From Craspedostauros australis (Eukaryota; Bacillariophyta; Bacillariophyceae; Mastogloiales; Achnanthaceae), in the NCBI GenBank assembly GCA_026770025.1, contig JAMXDE010000010.1, positions 1,240,001 to 1,304,000 of the forward strand: DNA of 64,000 nucleotides, given 5' to 3'. The notes beneath the pieces were generated by a model. That model worked only from the letters and a program-made list of their open reading frames with translations. It was not told where the DNA came from and searched no databases. The position numbers and the translations under genes are program-made. Shown here piece after piece: positions 32,781 through 43,616 of this stretch. The number at the start of each line of letters is the position of its first letter. The stretch's first letter is position 1.

Positions 32781-34417
32781 TGCGAATGTTGGGGTCTTTC
32801 AACTGGATTTGAGCAGAGTCGAGTTGACCAGGGTAGACTTCAGTGGAGTTGGGGAGGTGTTGGCTGTGGTTTGTAGAGTAAGTACAAGTATGCATGACGC
32901 TGGCGGGATCCTGTATCAACGGCAACAACGGCAACATCACCATGGTCGGATCATTTCGTTGCTGTCATCTCCGTGTTGGATGGAGCCTCTGTCGCCATGT
33001 TTTGGGCCTGTTTCGTCACTTCGCTTTCCTTCTTGACCAATGTGGTCGAAGTGGTCGTTGATCGTTTCGCTTGTTTCAAATTGTGGTCGCTCGGAGGAGT
33101 CGACGAAGGGACAACGGAATTGGCCCAACGCCCGCCGTAAATGAGGATTTCCGTTGCGCGCATCTGTGTGACATCGGAGTGTCATTGGGCACGTGAAGGT
33201 TCAAGAAGTCCTGTAAGGCGTGGAGTCGTGTCCCGCCGACAATGAGCGAGTCTTAGAGAGCGTTGATGGCCGCATTCGTGAAGCGTTACATAATGGTTGT
33301 TCAATTGTTGACGTTAACGGACGTTATTGACTATGATGAAGTACGTGTGCCAAGGCGCTTCTCCGTCCACACCGGCTCACTGAATTTGTCACATTGATTG
33401 AATGTGGTTGGTGTCGCTACGTGGTGCGCCAGGGTGCGTTTGGCGGTTTCCCTCTCGGTTGCGTTGGTGTTCGATTCTTGGACTCGGTTTGTGTGGCGGA
33501 AATTTGCGCAAGCACGGTGACAACGGAAGTTGGCGTTGGTGGCAAAAACGGCGGTGTGTTGGATGTTGGCAGTGGGAGAACGCAGAGAGAGAGAGAAGCA
33601 AGAAGAGGATGAGCGTGGGTCGGCAAGGAACAGACGAACGAACGCAATCGCGCCAAAGAGCCAAACAAAGAGGCGCGACGCAGTGAGCAACGAATGGAGG
33701 GCATCAGCGACGAGCATCATCAGCGGCAGAAACAGAAACAGGGAGGAATCACGACGTCTGATACAACAACAGCCGCGATCACACCGCAGCAAAGAGGACA
33801 ACAACAGAGCATCGCCAGGTTCAATCGAATCACTGCCCACCAACGGCAACACCGACAACATCGACGTCAACACCAACGTCAACACCAACGTCAACAATTG
33901 CGGTAGCATTGAAATCTGATTGAGGAATAGCGACATCGCAAACATCACCCAACGCAGAAATAACAGTCAGAAGTGTCAGTACAAACCGAGTGGCACCACA
34001 GTCAACATCCGGCAGTATCTACAGCGACAGCATCTACAACGACAGTATCTACAACAACGGACTCATCTCTTGAAGCAACGCGAAGGGAAGCCCAGAACAG
34101 AACTGCGAGCAGCCTCTCCAGACTTCGATTTCACAACATCCCCCGCATTCCAACAGCAATACCTTCGGCGCCAGCATCAGCACCAGCATCAGCGTTCATC
34201 TGTGTCACCCATCGCTGCCCAAAGTTGCCTGCTTGTGTTTGGGGAAAGCAACACCAGCGCAGTGGAAGCAACCGGAACCGCCCTGTTGTACCCGTAGCCG
34301 AATCGACTCCGAAGGTCCGAAGAGGGCGCTCACAGCATCCATCCAGCGCGAACAAGCACTGCCCACTGCAGCAACAACAGCAACTGCCACAGCAGCACCC
34401 ACAGAAGCAGCAATAAC
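32781..34417. other. Long divergent intergenic region
   Basis: 1637 bp between a minus-strand coiled-coil gene and the plus-strand PP2C gene. Several open stretches on both strands around 33400-34400 start with non-ATG codons and have CAACAAC-type low complexity. An imperfect 12-base repeat GTCAACACCAAC occurs at about 33850-33898. No gene is supported. Confidence 0.5.
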
Positions 34418-36392
34418 ATGGCACCGTTTCGAAGAGGAAGGAGCGCAGCACCGTCAGACGCATCCGAGTCATCATCGTCAGCCGCGACGCCGTCCCCATC
34501 CCCACAGAAGGGACGCATGCAGTCCGCATGGGACAGACGCCAAAGACGGAAGGCGAAGAAGTCAACCTCCTCCTCAGCATCCGAGTCATCAGATTCCAAC
34601 GCGCCCAAATCGAGACGAAAAGTCAAGCTTCCGGATGATGAATGCGATCCGTACGATTCCGACCCAGGCGAGTCCTACCGCGATCACTGCATGCGAGTCA
34701 AAGGCTTCAACACGAGGAGCTGCCTCGTCATGCCCAAGTTCCTCAGAGGCGCCAACGCCACCACCAGCAGCAAGGGTGGGGAGAGCGACACGGAGGCCAC
34801 GACCCCACCATCGCCGCTGGCATCAGAAGCGGACGATTTCATGGGAAGCACGCCGGCTGCGCTCGCGAGGGACATCACCAGAGTGCGCTACTCGTTGAGA
34901 ACATCGATCGGGGATGGCTCCGAGAAGCAGCCGGAGGGGCCCACGGTCATGGAACGCCGCCAGCTGCGGCCCAACAACATTCATATCAACGTCAGTCACT
35001 GGAGTGACACGGGCTGCAGGAATTACATGGAAGACAGGTGAGTGCATGCATGTGCAAAGTGCAATGTGCAATGTACCCATACGGATATACATACGTATCA
35101 CATTACGTATCTCTGCTACCCAAGCGAAACCAATGTCAAACCAAGGTCGCTCTGGTTTAATCCCTCGTTGAATCAATCACTTGCTCTACTCTGCGTACTC
35201 TGCCCGTCAACGATCATCTCACATGAACCATCCATCTACTCTTTTCTCCGCTCCACTCCACTCTATCGCATTTTCTGCTCCAATCAACCATCACTGCGTC
35301 ACTACACGATGATGCTACACAACGCCATGCGATACCACACAACACCCATTCAACTCGTACACACTATACTCTACGCAGATATTCAATTGAGGACATGGGC
35401 GCTGTGCAGGTAGAGATCAGTCCTGTGGCTGTGCGCAACCCAACGGAGGCCGACGCAGGGGTGGAGGTCACCTTTGGCAACCGCAAGAACAGACGTCTCA
35501 AGATGCCGCTCACATGGGTCGGTGTCTACGATGGTCACGGGGGAGAGAAGGCGAGCCAGTACTGCGCGGACTGGCTGTCATCGTACGTGCGCAACGAGGA
35601 GGCGTATCCCTTCGATCTGGGCTACGCCATGAAGAATGCATTCAACGCCATTGACGAAGACTTTGTCGCCACCGGCAATCCAGACGGCTCAACGTCGTGC
35701 GCCGTCACATTGGTGGGAGGCAGACGGATCGTGTGCGCCAACGCGGGAGATTCCAGAGCCATCGTGGTGCGACGGGACGGAACCGTGGTCAGGCTCAGCC
35801 GAGATCACAAGCCCGGAATGCCAGACGAGACGAGGAGAATATCAGACCTGGGCGGTCGCGTCATCTATTGGGGTCGATGGCGCGTCGAGGGATTGCTGGC
35901 CGTGTCACGCAGCGTTGGCGATGCCTCGCTCAAACCCTACGTCACGGCAGAGCCAGAGGTCTGCGAGTACGACATCGGAAAGGATGATTGGTTCCTCATA
36001 TTATCATCAGATGGTATCTGGGATGTCATGGACAACGAAGAGGCGGCGCATGTCGTCATCGCATCATCGTGCGTCATGGAGGACGGCAAGCTGCAGATCG
36101 ACACCAACCGGTTCAAATGGGCGGCCAGAAATCTTTGTGAACATGCCAAGTAAGTTCATCAATCTCTCGCAAGCCACGCGCAACAAACAAAGCACAACCC
36201 CGCACTTCAACTTGATTCGACTCATCTCACACCCGTCGCCTTTCCATTCATTCTTGCACTACTTCCATCACCCTTTCACAAAAACAACGACAACACAGAT
36301 CCTGCGGTTCAACGGACAACTTCTCTGTCATTGTGGTGGACCTCAAGAGCTGCGGTAACCCAGCCGCAAGGTCTGGACGATACGAACCATGA
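34418..36392 (+). CDS. PP2C-family (PPM) serine/threonine protein phosphatase (3 exons)
   Basis: Exons 34418-35037, 35379-36149 and 36299-36392, with introns of 341 and 149 bp (phase 2 both), give 494 residues. The first join restores NYMEDRYSIEDMG and the second restores KSCGSTDNFSVIVVDLKSCG, both standard PP2C motifs, so the model is well determined. Residues 1-190 are Ser-rich and probably disordered. The catalytic domain has the metal-binding Asp in YMEDR, VYDGHGG (about 256), GSTSCAVTLV, CANAGDSRAIV, SRDHKPGMPDE, LAVSRSVGD and LSSDGIWDV (about 416). All manganese or magnesium ligands are present, so it should be active. There is no targeting signal. Substrates are unknown. Confidence 0.95.
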
Positions 36393-37617
36393 TGCTCGTA
36401 GAGTCGAGGAGAGGAGAGCATTCTCAACAGCTTTCACAAGCACCAGTGCGAGCACACCAAGCCGTCACCCATACGCTGTCATCCACGATTTTCATGACCA
36501 TCATAACACTCGATGCTGTGATACTCCATGCACACCCGCTTGGCGTTCCATCACACGCATACTTTCATAAAGTGTCAGTGCGTATCTACGTATCTACAAG
36601 GAGCACCAGAGAACGAGGATGAGTGCACACGATCATACCATACTTAGAGCTCAGAACCTGGTCCTTTCACAAACATGGGAACAGTACTGCAAAATCTCAA
36701 TACAAACCTGGTGTGCAGCCAACGAGGCACGTTGCAGCGCAACAGCAGGAAGCAGGCAAACGTACACACGCACGTACACTCCGATTCAACACAAGTCAAC
36801 TCAATCCAATAGAGCACGCTTACCATACTGCACTTCCTATGAGTACCCGCGCTCTTCACATGGTGATACTCCCACCAATGTTTTACCTACTCGTACTCGA
36901 TCGGATGTTGCTCATGACATCTTTCACGTTTCACGGTGAGCAGTGACCGTGTTGATCAGATCCTTCCGACTGAGGTTTTCCTGTTGTCCCAGAAAAACCC
37001 GAAATTCCTTTGATCGGTTACAAGTGAATGGTTCCTGTGATACTGCCGCAACGTTCAGTCTCACTCTGCGAGTAGAGCACATGCTCGTACCTGTGTTATG
37101 GCGATACGGCAGACCAAGGCACCTACGAGTGAAGAGAGATACAGACACAAAACGATACAGCCGTTGCTCAAGTCTCACAACTTGGGACTTGTATTACTCG
37201 ACTGCCGCTTCCCGTGTGTTACCATGCATCGCATCACCATCCATCGCATCTTGTGGACTTGCATCGCATTGCTCCACACCCTACCATACTCGTCCTGCTA
37301 CACATGTTGCTATCATGCTCGTACTCGAACCAGATTTGCAGCACTCCTTCACTCTCCACCACGCGCACATCGCTCATCCAACGACAACAACAAAGCCCAT
37401 TAGAGACAAAGCCCACAAAATACAATCCGCTCGTAAGTCGACAATCATGCATCTCTCAGCTGTTGCCCTGACTTGACCATGAAGATCATCCAACGCCGTT
37501 GATGCAGAGCCATGGCTGCTCTCACGACCCTTGTCTTCGCCACACTCGCATCAAAACTCACGACTCCGCAACAACAATGGTCAGAAACGACCATCCCTTG
37601 TCCTCTTGTCACCCATT
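36393..37617. other. Intergenic region between two plus-strand genes
   Basis: 1225 bp. CTCGTAC-type elements are dense here (36891, 37083, 37318), as are CA-rich stretches near 37340-37440. Frames reaching 100 codons overlap each other on the same strand and show no motif. I see no gene. Confidence 0.5.
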
Positions 37618-40212
37618 ATGCATCCATACAGCCTCTCCATGAACACCAAGATGAGCGCACACCGTGAATCGGAACCACATGCAGAACACATGGCGAAGAG
37701 TGACCCATATCGATTCCTGAAGGCGAACGATGAAGCTTTGAGCGAGTTGAAGAAGCAGCTGGTTGATCCAGCATCGCTGCTCTCATTCGGTGACTTCGAC
37801 AAGCAGCTCAATGCCATCCTCACCACGAACCGAACTGTCAAAACCACCTACGACTCTGAGTTTAGGGATGGTCAGGATGGCACCAAACCAGCCAACAAGT
37901 TCCTTTACGATGCCATCCGATGCCAAGTGCTCTTCAACGACCGCGGGATTTGGAATCACAAGCTGGATGAGGCCGCGATGAGAGAGAAGTTGAAGCCTCA
38001 CCCTCAAGAACTCCACAAGGGTGTGCAAGGTGCGAGAGACATGATCATTGCAAGTGTGAGAGGCTTTGACCGCACTCCGTCTCAGATCTCCTCTGATTGC
38101 GAACGTTTCGTCACCATGTTCCCATCCAACCTCCTTTTCAAGTGGCTCAAATGGGAGGAACATGCGAGCAAGATCATCGGTCACATCCATGAGCCAGACC
38201 ACAGCAGCAAGGCTGATACAGCCAGCCCCGTTGGGGTAGTCAAGCTCCGGCCAAAGAAAATTGCAAAACGGCCGGTGTCCTTTCCACCCCGGTATCTTGA
38301 GATTTGCGTTGGAACCCGGTATGGGACAACTACCGAGAGAACGAGCTACATTGGAAAAGGCGATTCGAGACTCAAGAAGTCTATCTATGGGCTGGACCGT
38401 CTACGCTTGGATCGGCCAGACCGGTCAGAATACAACCGCGATATGTTTCAAGATCCCAAAATGTTTGTATACCTTTCTGCAAGCGGCACAGGGAAGAGCA
38501 TCGATCTCGCAGCGAGCTCCTACCTTCGCAAATGCTGTTTGACTATGATGCTGAGCATCGAAGAAGACATTCCTGCATGCAAGGACCTGCATATGTATTC
38601 CGAACAAGTTCTCGAGTTCCTGAAAAAGCCCATCCACGAAGTTGCAAAGAGGCATTCCAAAGTCATCAAGAAGATCAACACATACTTGACCGTCATGGAT
38701 GAAAGCTCTAGGATCAAGAAAACCGAGAGCTGCGGGCCAGACACCGCAGGCGAACAAGTCACTTACATGATCGCGATTGACAATGCATACCACCTGGCAA
38801 ACCTTGTTAATATGATCGCGAAATCCGCCCAAGACAGCTCTTTTGAACGTCAACTCGCAGAATACATCTCGGAGGGCTGTGGTGGCGCCGTAGCACAGCA
38901 GGAACTTGAAAGGGTGAGATTTGCGCACTACAAAGTGCAATTCGCCGTCGTGACGAATGGCGTAGTCGATTCGCCACAAGTTGGTTGGTCTGATCGAATT
39001 GTATACACCAAACCATGTGCCATTCGAGAACCTGAAAAGACTTACAACGACATGTGCGAACGGTACAAACGTGATAGAGGTCGGTACCCTTCTTGGGAAG
39101 GCCTGAGTGAGCACCCCATCCTGAAGGTCATCGTGATGAACAATCCATCGATGGCATCGATCATGCTGTCCGCGCTCTGTTTCAGAACAGCACAGTGCTA
39201 CCAAACGCCTGCAGGACAGGATGCACTGATTTCCACCGTGTTCCACAACTTCATGCGGACCAATGAGATGCAAGCACTGTTGGACCAACCTGGGGATCGG
39301 GTAAGAGTGGCAGCACGAGTACTCGCCACACAGCTATACCAGTCGATGTACAAAAAGTCGCATCCGTACAAAGATGTCACCGCAATTGCGCATGGTATGG
39401 AGTACGGTATCGACTTGGAGATCTTCGATGATGAAGACAAGTATCCAATGCGAGAGCTTGCCCATCGCTACAAGATGACAACACCAACACCGTTCAAAGC
39501 GGGTGATTCGGACTGGTATCACATCAGCTGTTGTCTTCCATTCGAGGTTGATCCTGCAATGCAGCTCCTATGTATTTGGATGCTGGTGGGATGCAGGGAT
39601 GAAAGTTCGTTGGAAGGATCTTTGACAGACACGTCTCTTGCGTCCAGGTCGATGGCGAGCACCCTTGTCAGCTGTGCCATCATGTCTTCCATGGCGGTGA
39701 AGGAAACGAGCCGACCTGAAATGAAGATTATTCTGTGGCGCACTCTCGGAATGCGTGCCAACAGAGCTAACAACAGGCGCCGGGATAGCAGACATGGTAA
39801 AAATGCCGAGAGGAGCAAGGAGCAGGTGATCCTTGGCCCCCTTGACGGCGTCATTCCCATTTCTACGCCATCCGACTTTGATCATCTCTCGATGTACTTT
39901 GAGAAGGATGGAATGACCAGAACTGGTCTGGGTGGCTCGGATGCGAAGGAAGCCGTGATCATCGACGTATCGTCCTTGAAGACAGGAAGACAAGGATTCG
40001 GGCTCGACGGCACCCTGTTCGAGAGCATCATGTCGATGGGACACAGCAAGTCCAGCACAAATGACGAGATGGTGGATTCATCGAATGCAACCAGCAGTAC
40101 TGTTGATGCCTCGAACGAGCTTGACGAAGGCAACGAGGTCACGTTCTTCGGTGCCAAACGTGGTAATGCTGGCAGCCTGGGAGACGCCGAGCTGTACATC
40201 ATCCGTTTCTGA
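37618..40212 (+). CDS. Orphan P-loop protein, possible Crinkler/RHS-like ATPase
   Basis: Single exon; the first in-frame ATG is at 37618, giving 864 residues (the frame is open upstream to 37531 without ATG). At about residue 287 it has YLSASGTGKSIDLAAS, close to a Walker A loop (SxSGTGKS), and about 95 residues later MIAIDNAYHL, a Walker B-like strand with Asp-Asn, then VQFAVVTNGVVDSP, placed like the sensor strand of STAND/AAA-type ATPases. The C-terminal 400 residues are helical with charged and Cys-containing patches; the end is acidic and Ser-rich, closing LYIIRF. There is no signal peptide. P-loop proteins of this shape are found in Crinkler and trypanosome RHS families, often mobile-element-linked. 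Codon use is less GC-biased than in neighbouring genes. Function is unknown. Confidence 0.8.
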   Translation: MHPYSLSMNTKMSAHRESEPHAEHMAKSDPYRFLKANDEALSELKKQLVDPASLLSFGDFDKQLNAILTTNRTVKTTYDSEFRDGQDGTKPANKFLYDAIRCQVLFNDRGIWNHKLDEAAMREKLKPHPQELHKGVQGARDMIIASVRGFDRTPSQISSDCERFVTMFPSNLLFKWLKWEEHASKIIGHIHEPDHSSKADTASPVGVVKLRPKKIAKRPVSFPPRYLEICVGTRYGTTTERTSYIGKGDSRLKKSIYGLDRLRLDRPDRSEYNRDMFQDPKMFVYLSASGTGKSIDLAASSYLRKCCLTMMLSIEEDIPACKDLHMYSEQVLEFLKKPIHEVAKRHSKVIKKINTYLTVMDESSRIKKTESCGPDTAGEQVTYMIAIDNAYHLANLVNMIAKSAQDSSFERQLAEYISEGCGGAVAQQELERVRFAHYKVQFAVVTNGVVDSPQVGWSDRIVYTKPCAIREPEKTYNDMCERYKRDRGRYPSWEGLSEHPILKVIVMNNPSMASIMLSALCFRTAQCYQTPAGQDALISTVFHNFMRTNEMQALLDQPGDRVRVAARVLATQLYQSMYKKSHPYKDVTAIAHGMEYGIDLEIFDDEDKYPMRELAHRYKMTTPTPFKAGDSDWYHISCCLPFEVDPAMQLLCIWMLVGCRDESSLEGSLTDTSLASRSMASTLVSCAIMSSMAVKETSRPEMKIILWRTLGMRANRANNRRRDSRHGKNAERSKEQVILGPLDGVIPISTPSDFDHLSMYFEKDGMTRTGLGGSDAKEAVIIDVSSLKTGRQGFGLDGTLFESIMSMGHSKSSTNDEMVDSSNATSSTVDASNELDEGNEVTFFGAKRGNAGSLGDAELYIIRF

Positions 40213-40496
40213 TCAACTAGTATAGCAACTGCATTGAACTGCGCAGCAGTGTGTTGGCTGTAGTGACATAATTATACTGGAGGCTGCGCTCTACACTATA
40301 TTACATGAACTGCTTGATCCTATTATGTGCGCCCTGATCAACTCATAGGATATACACTCTATCCATCAGTGCTCAATTAGTAATAGAACAAATTATATGT
40401 ATGGTACAAAAAGTAACCCCAAAGCAAGATGTCGGAAGAGTTAACTGTGTTCTCTATCTCCTCCACTTTCCATACCTACGATAGTTATCTACCCCA

Positions 40497-43400
40497 TCAA
40501 TCGACCACCACCACCTTGCCGCTGATCTTGTTCTTCGTATTGCGCAGCCGATGCGAATGATATTTCTCCTGCAGCTTGTCCAGCCGCCCTTGTAGCGTGC
40601 GGTTCAGGCTGACGGTGCGTCCGAGATCCTCCTTGAGCTGCCGCACTTCGGTGTTGTGCTTGCCTTGCGATGTGAATAGGCGCAATCCACGTCGTGTCGA
40701 CGATTTGCGATGTAGCACAGCCTTGGAAAACTGGAAGGAGGCACCGCGGTTGCCAGGTAGACTGCGGCGCACTTCGATGCCCAAGTTCTCGGCTTCATTC
40801 AGGAGGGTGTCTTGATCGTCGGAGCCGTCCGGGTCGAGCTGTTTTCCGTTCTTGCCCGTGGATGATGACAGGGCCGTGCCGGCCGCGGATGATGACAGTG
40901 CCGATACGTGCTTCATTTTGGGTATGAAGATGAAACCCAGCGTAGTCATGATGGTGATGAAGATGATCGAAGCGATGACGATGAACCGCGCGTTGACTTC
41001 TTTGCGCACCACGCCGTACAATGGGACTCCCACCACCCAAACCTGGATCATGATGAGCAGGGTGCCTGCGATCCACAGGCTTTCTGAATACTCCGTGGTG
41101 ATGCGTCTGCATTCGTAGGCCTGGATCAGCGCGACGAATGCAAACACCAGATTCAGACCCAGCAGGATGCAGAGGTACAGGATGGCGTGCTGCGAGGTGC
41201 AGCGTCCGATCACATCTGGTTCCACCGTGAGGAAGATGTTGTCCTCATGTCGCGCAAAGGCTTCCGAGCTGCCTCCGTTCGCTTCCACGTAGAAATAGTA
41301 GTAGAAGTCGCCGCTGAAGTCGTCGCCGTCTTCTGTTTCCCACACGAATTCCAGCGGCTCCATGATCATCCAAATGAGCAAGGTGGCGAGGTTCATGGAG
41401 AGGATGAAGATGAAGGGGATCAGGACATCCTGCAGCTCCACCTTGATGCGCTGGAAGTAGTGGCTGCTGCGGAAGATCTGGTTGATTCTCCACGTTTTGG
41501 AGAAGAGCGCGGAGAAGGCGATCGAGAAACCGAGGGTGTAGAGCCAGATGGAGGCGTTGCATGCCACGGCTCCGGAAAGCTGGTGGAAGTCGCGATCGAA
41601 ACCAAAGAAGAAGATGGAGATGCCCATGATGCAGGTGCCGCCGCAGATCATGTAGAGGAAGTAGGGTTGGGATGCCAGCACGACGCGTTCGCGGCGGTTG
41701 CGAACGACCCAGGCCGCCATGTACAGCGACACGACGATGGAGATGATGGCCAAGGCCCAACCTCCCGTCAGGATGACAGGGTCGATGCCCTTCTCGTCGC
41801 GTGGGGTCGGTTCGAATTGATTCAACGATTTCTGGTACCAGATGGACATTGGGAGATGAGGCTTGGTCAGCGGGGTTGGAAGTGGCCGAGCGTCGTGTTG
41901 GTCGATGATCGCCTCCCATGATCGTTCGATGCGGGTGGCGATCTGTTGTCTGGATGATCCCGTGGTTGAATTCTTCTGCAGCGACGTCTGCGTCAGGTAT
42001 TCTCTTGCGCTGCTGTCCAGCGTGTCCCAAAATTGCATCGCCATGGGGATGCGTGGCGGACTGGCGATGTTGGCGTCGGAGGATTGCTGGACCACATCTT
42101 CGATGACCGTCGCGTAGTGCGGATAGACGGTGGAAAGGCCATCCAGCTGCGATTGATAGAGCGGTTGGTGCTGCGTGGATGGAGTTGCGGATTGCGACGC
42201 AATCGAGGTTTCGTTGGATCCGGCATCCGTCACGGTAGTCGAGTCCGATGGATCCTGGGTGCCGATTTGCAATTCGTTGCTTCGCGTGGAGAGGAATTCA
42301 AGGAATCGGAAAGCGTGGTGCTGCTGTGCTTTGGCCGTGGTGGAGGAGATGACGCCAAGCGGCGCGGAGGAGGATGACACGCCGACCTGGTTGATCCAGC
42401 CCAGCTCCGCGTCCTGTTTGTTGCATGTGGATTGCGTGCAGGCTGTGAGCCTGTTCTGTCGCACAATGGTGGATGAACCCGGTATCGAGGCGATGCCGAA
42501 TCGCTCCGTATCCTCGAGGATGTCCATGGGATATTGGTCTGTGATGGTCATGCCGCACGTGCCGTCGAGCAGCGCCATCACATTGAGATCGGCTGCAGTG
42601 GATGTGAGTTCATCCGGATGGCCGTACATGTGCTGCCCTTCCATCCATTCCAGCACCTTCGGCAGAGCTTCTTGCAGCTGTATGGGCGACAGCGACTTGT
42701 CGGAAATGAGGAGCGCCTTGACCGCGTCGTCCAATGTGCTGTTGTCGAGTGCAGAGCTGCCGTCCGGATTGTCGTCGAGCTGCAACCAGTAGGCTGCGTC
42801 TGCTTGAGATTGCTGATCCGCGCCTGCAGTCGCATCCGAAACGGTCTGCGTCAACGACGCGAGCATCATGATGGAGAGGTAGGAGTCATCGGAGAGCCGT
42901 CCCAAACAGCTTCCGAACGCCGGCGGTGAATGCAAGGCTTCCGCAACGGTGTTGTATTCCTCCCACGTTCTGGGCGGCTGGTCGATGCCTTTCTGCTGGA
43001 ACCAATCCTTGCGATAGATGAGGACGAATTGGGAACCGCCGAGCAGGGGGACTGCGTAATTGTGCTGGTCGTACTTGGAGGCATGGTTCTGGTAGTAGGG
43101 CAAGAGGTTGTCGAGGAAGAATGGTTCCTCCGCCTTGTCGTCGTCGTCGTTGCTGTTGCTGCTACTATCGCTGCTATCAATATGATGCTGGATGGAGTGG
43201 TGGAGGTTGCGAAGGTTCTGGATGGGAGCATTCTGCGCCAGCGTTCCCATCGAATTGGTTGGCACGATGAAGGCGTCGTAGATCGATGATTGGTCGTAGC
43301 TCTGGCGTTGCTGATGCCTGCTGAGCTCCAGCTCGAGCGTTTGGATGTTGGGGAAGGAGATGAATTCGATGGTCGGTGGCTTCGTGGACGTCGATGTCGA

Positions 43401-43616
43401 TGAAGCTGCTGCTGCTGTTTGGTTGTTGTAGAGCCCCACGTAGGGTTGCAGAGTGGCTTCCATGGCACGCCAGGTCATGATGCGGATGGTGGTTGGAGCT
43501 TGGGGCACCTTGTCCTGCTGGAATACTGTATCCACGCCATTCGATCCATCGTTGCCGCCGCCAGTGCTGCTGTTGCCACCAGTGTTGTTCTCGTTGGTCG
43601 GAGCGCAGTCCGACAT
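40497..43616 (-). CDS. Class C GPCR-like receptor A with bacterial-type solute-binding ectodomain
   Basis: Single visible exon, 1039 residues; the ATG at 43616 is the first in frame. Residues 1-40 are low-complexity and lack a signal peptide. Residues about 45-580 resemble an ABC-transporter solute-binding protein (family 1): NYAVPLLGGSQFVLIYRKDW, PPRTWEEYNTVAEALH, MYGHPDELTST, TCGMTITDQYPMD. Residues about 612-904 hold seven hydrophobic helices with class C marks: GAVACNAS at the top of helix 3 and GRCTSQH in the second loop (expected disulfide), and LFSKTWRINQIF, the GABA-B/mGlu intracellular motif. The tail has a coiled coil (VRQLKEDLGRTVSLNRTLQG). It probably senses a small solute at the cell surface through G proteins. 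It shares a head-to-head promoter with its paralogue. Confidence 0.88.
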   Translation of the reverse strand: MSDCAPTNENNTGGNSSTGGGNDGSNGVDTVFQQDKVPQAPTTIRIMTWRAMEATLQPYVGLYNNQTAAAASSTSTSTKPPTIEFISFPNIQTLELELSRHQQRQSYDQSSIYDAFIVPTNSMGTLAQNAPIQNLRNLHHSIQHHIDSSDSSSNSNDDDDKAEEPFFLDNLLPYYQNHASKYDQHNYAVPLLGGSQFVLIYRKDWFQQKGIDQPPRTWEEYNTVAEALHSPPAFGSCLGRLSDDSYLSIMMLASLTQTVSDATAGADQQSQADAAYWLQLDDNPDGSSALDNSTLDDAVKALLISDKSLSPIQLQEALPKVLEWMEGQHMYGHPDELTSTAADLNVMALLDGTCGMTITDQYPMDILEDTERFGIASIPGSSTIVRQNRLTACTQSTCNKQDAELGWINQVGVSSSSAPLGVISSTTAKAQQHHAFRFLEFLSTRSNELQIGTQDPSDSTTVTDAGSNETSIASQSATPSTQHQPLYQSQLDGLSTVYPHYATVIEDVVQQSSDANIASPPRIPMAMQFWDTLDSSAREYLTQTSLQKNSTTGSSRQQIATRIERSWEAIIDQHDARPLPTPLTKPHLPMSIWYQKSLNQFEPTPRDEKGIDPVILTGGWALAIISIVVSLYMAAWVVRNRRERVVLASQPYFLYMICGGTCIMGISIFFFGFDRDFHQLSGAVACNASIWLYTLGFSIAFSALFSKTWRINQIFRSSHYFQRIKVELQDVLIPFIFILSMNLATLLIWMIMEPLEFVWETEDGDDFSGDFYYYFYVEANGGSSEAFARHEDNIFLTVEPDVIGRCTSQHAILYLCILLGLNLVFAFVALIQAYECRRITTEYSESLWIAGTLLIMIQVWVVGVPLYGVVRKEVNARFIVIASIIFITIMTTLGFIFIPKMKHVSALSSSAAGTALSSSTGKNGKQLDPDGSDDQDTLLNEAENLGIEVRRSLPGNRGASFQFSKAVLHRKSSTRRGLRLFTSQGKHNTEVRQLKEDLGRTVSLNRTLQGRLDKLQEKYHSHRLRNTKNKISGKVVVVD

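Noticed and set aside
33331-33948. 205-codon minus-strand frame with hydrophobic start (MFAMSLFLNQ...)
   Set aside because: Low-complexity complement of CAACACCAAC repeats. The second half is Arg/Ser/Thr-rich with no conserved block, and no counterpart signal was found.
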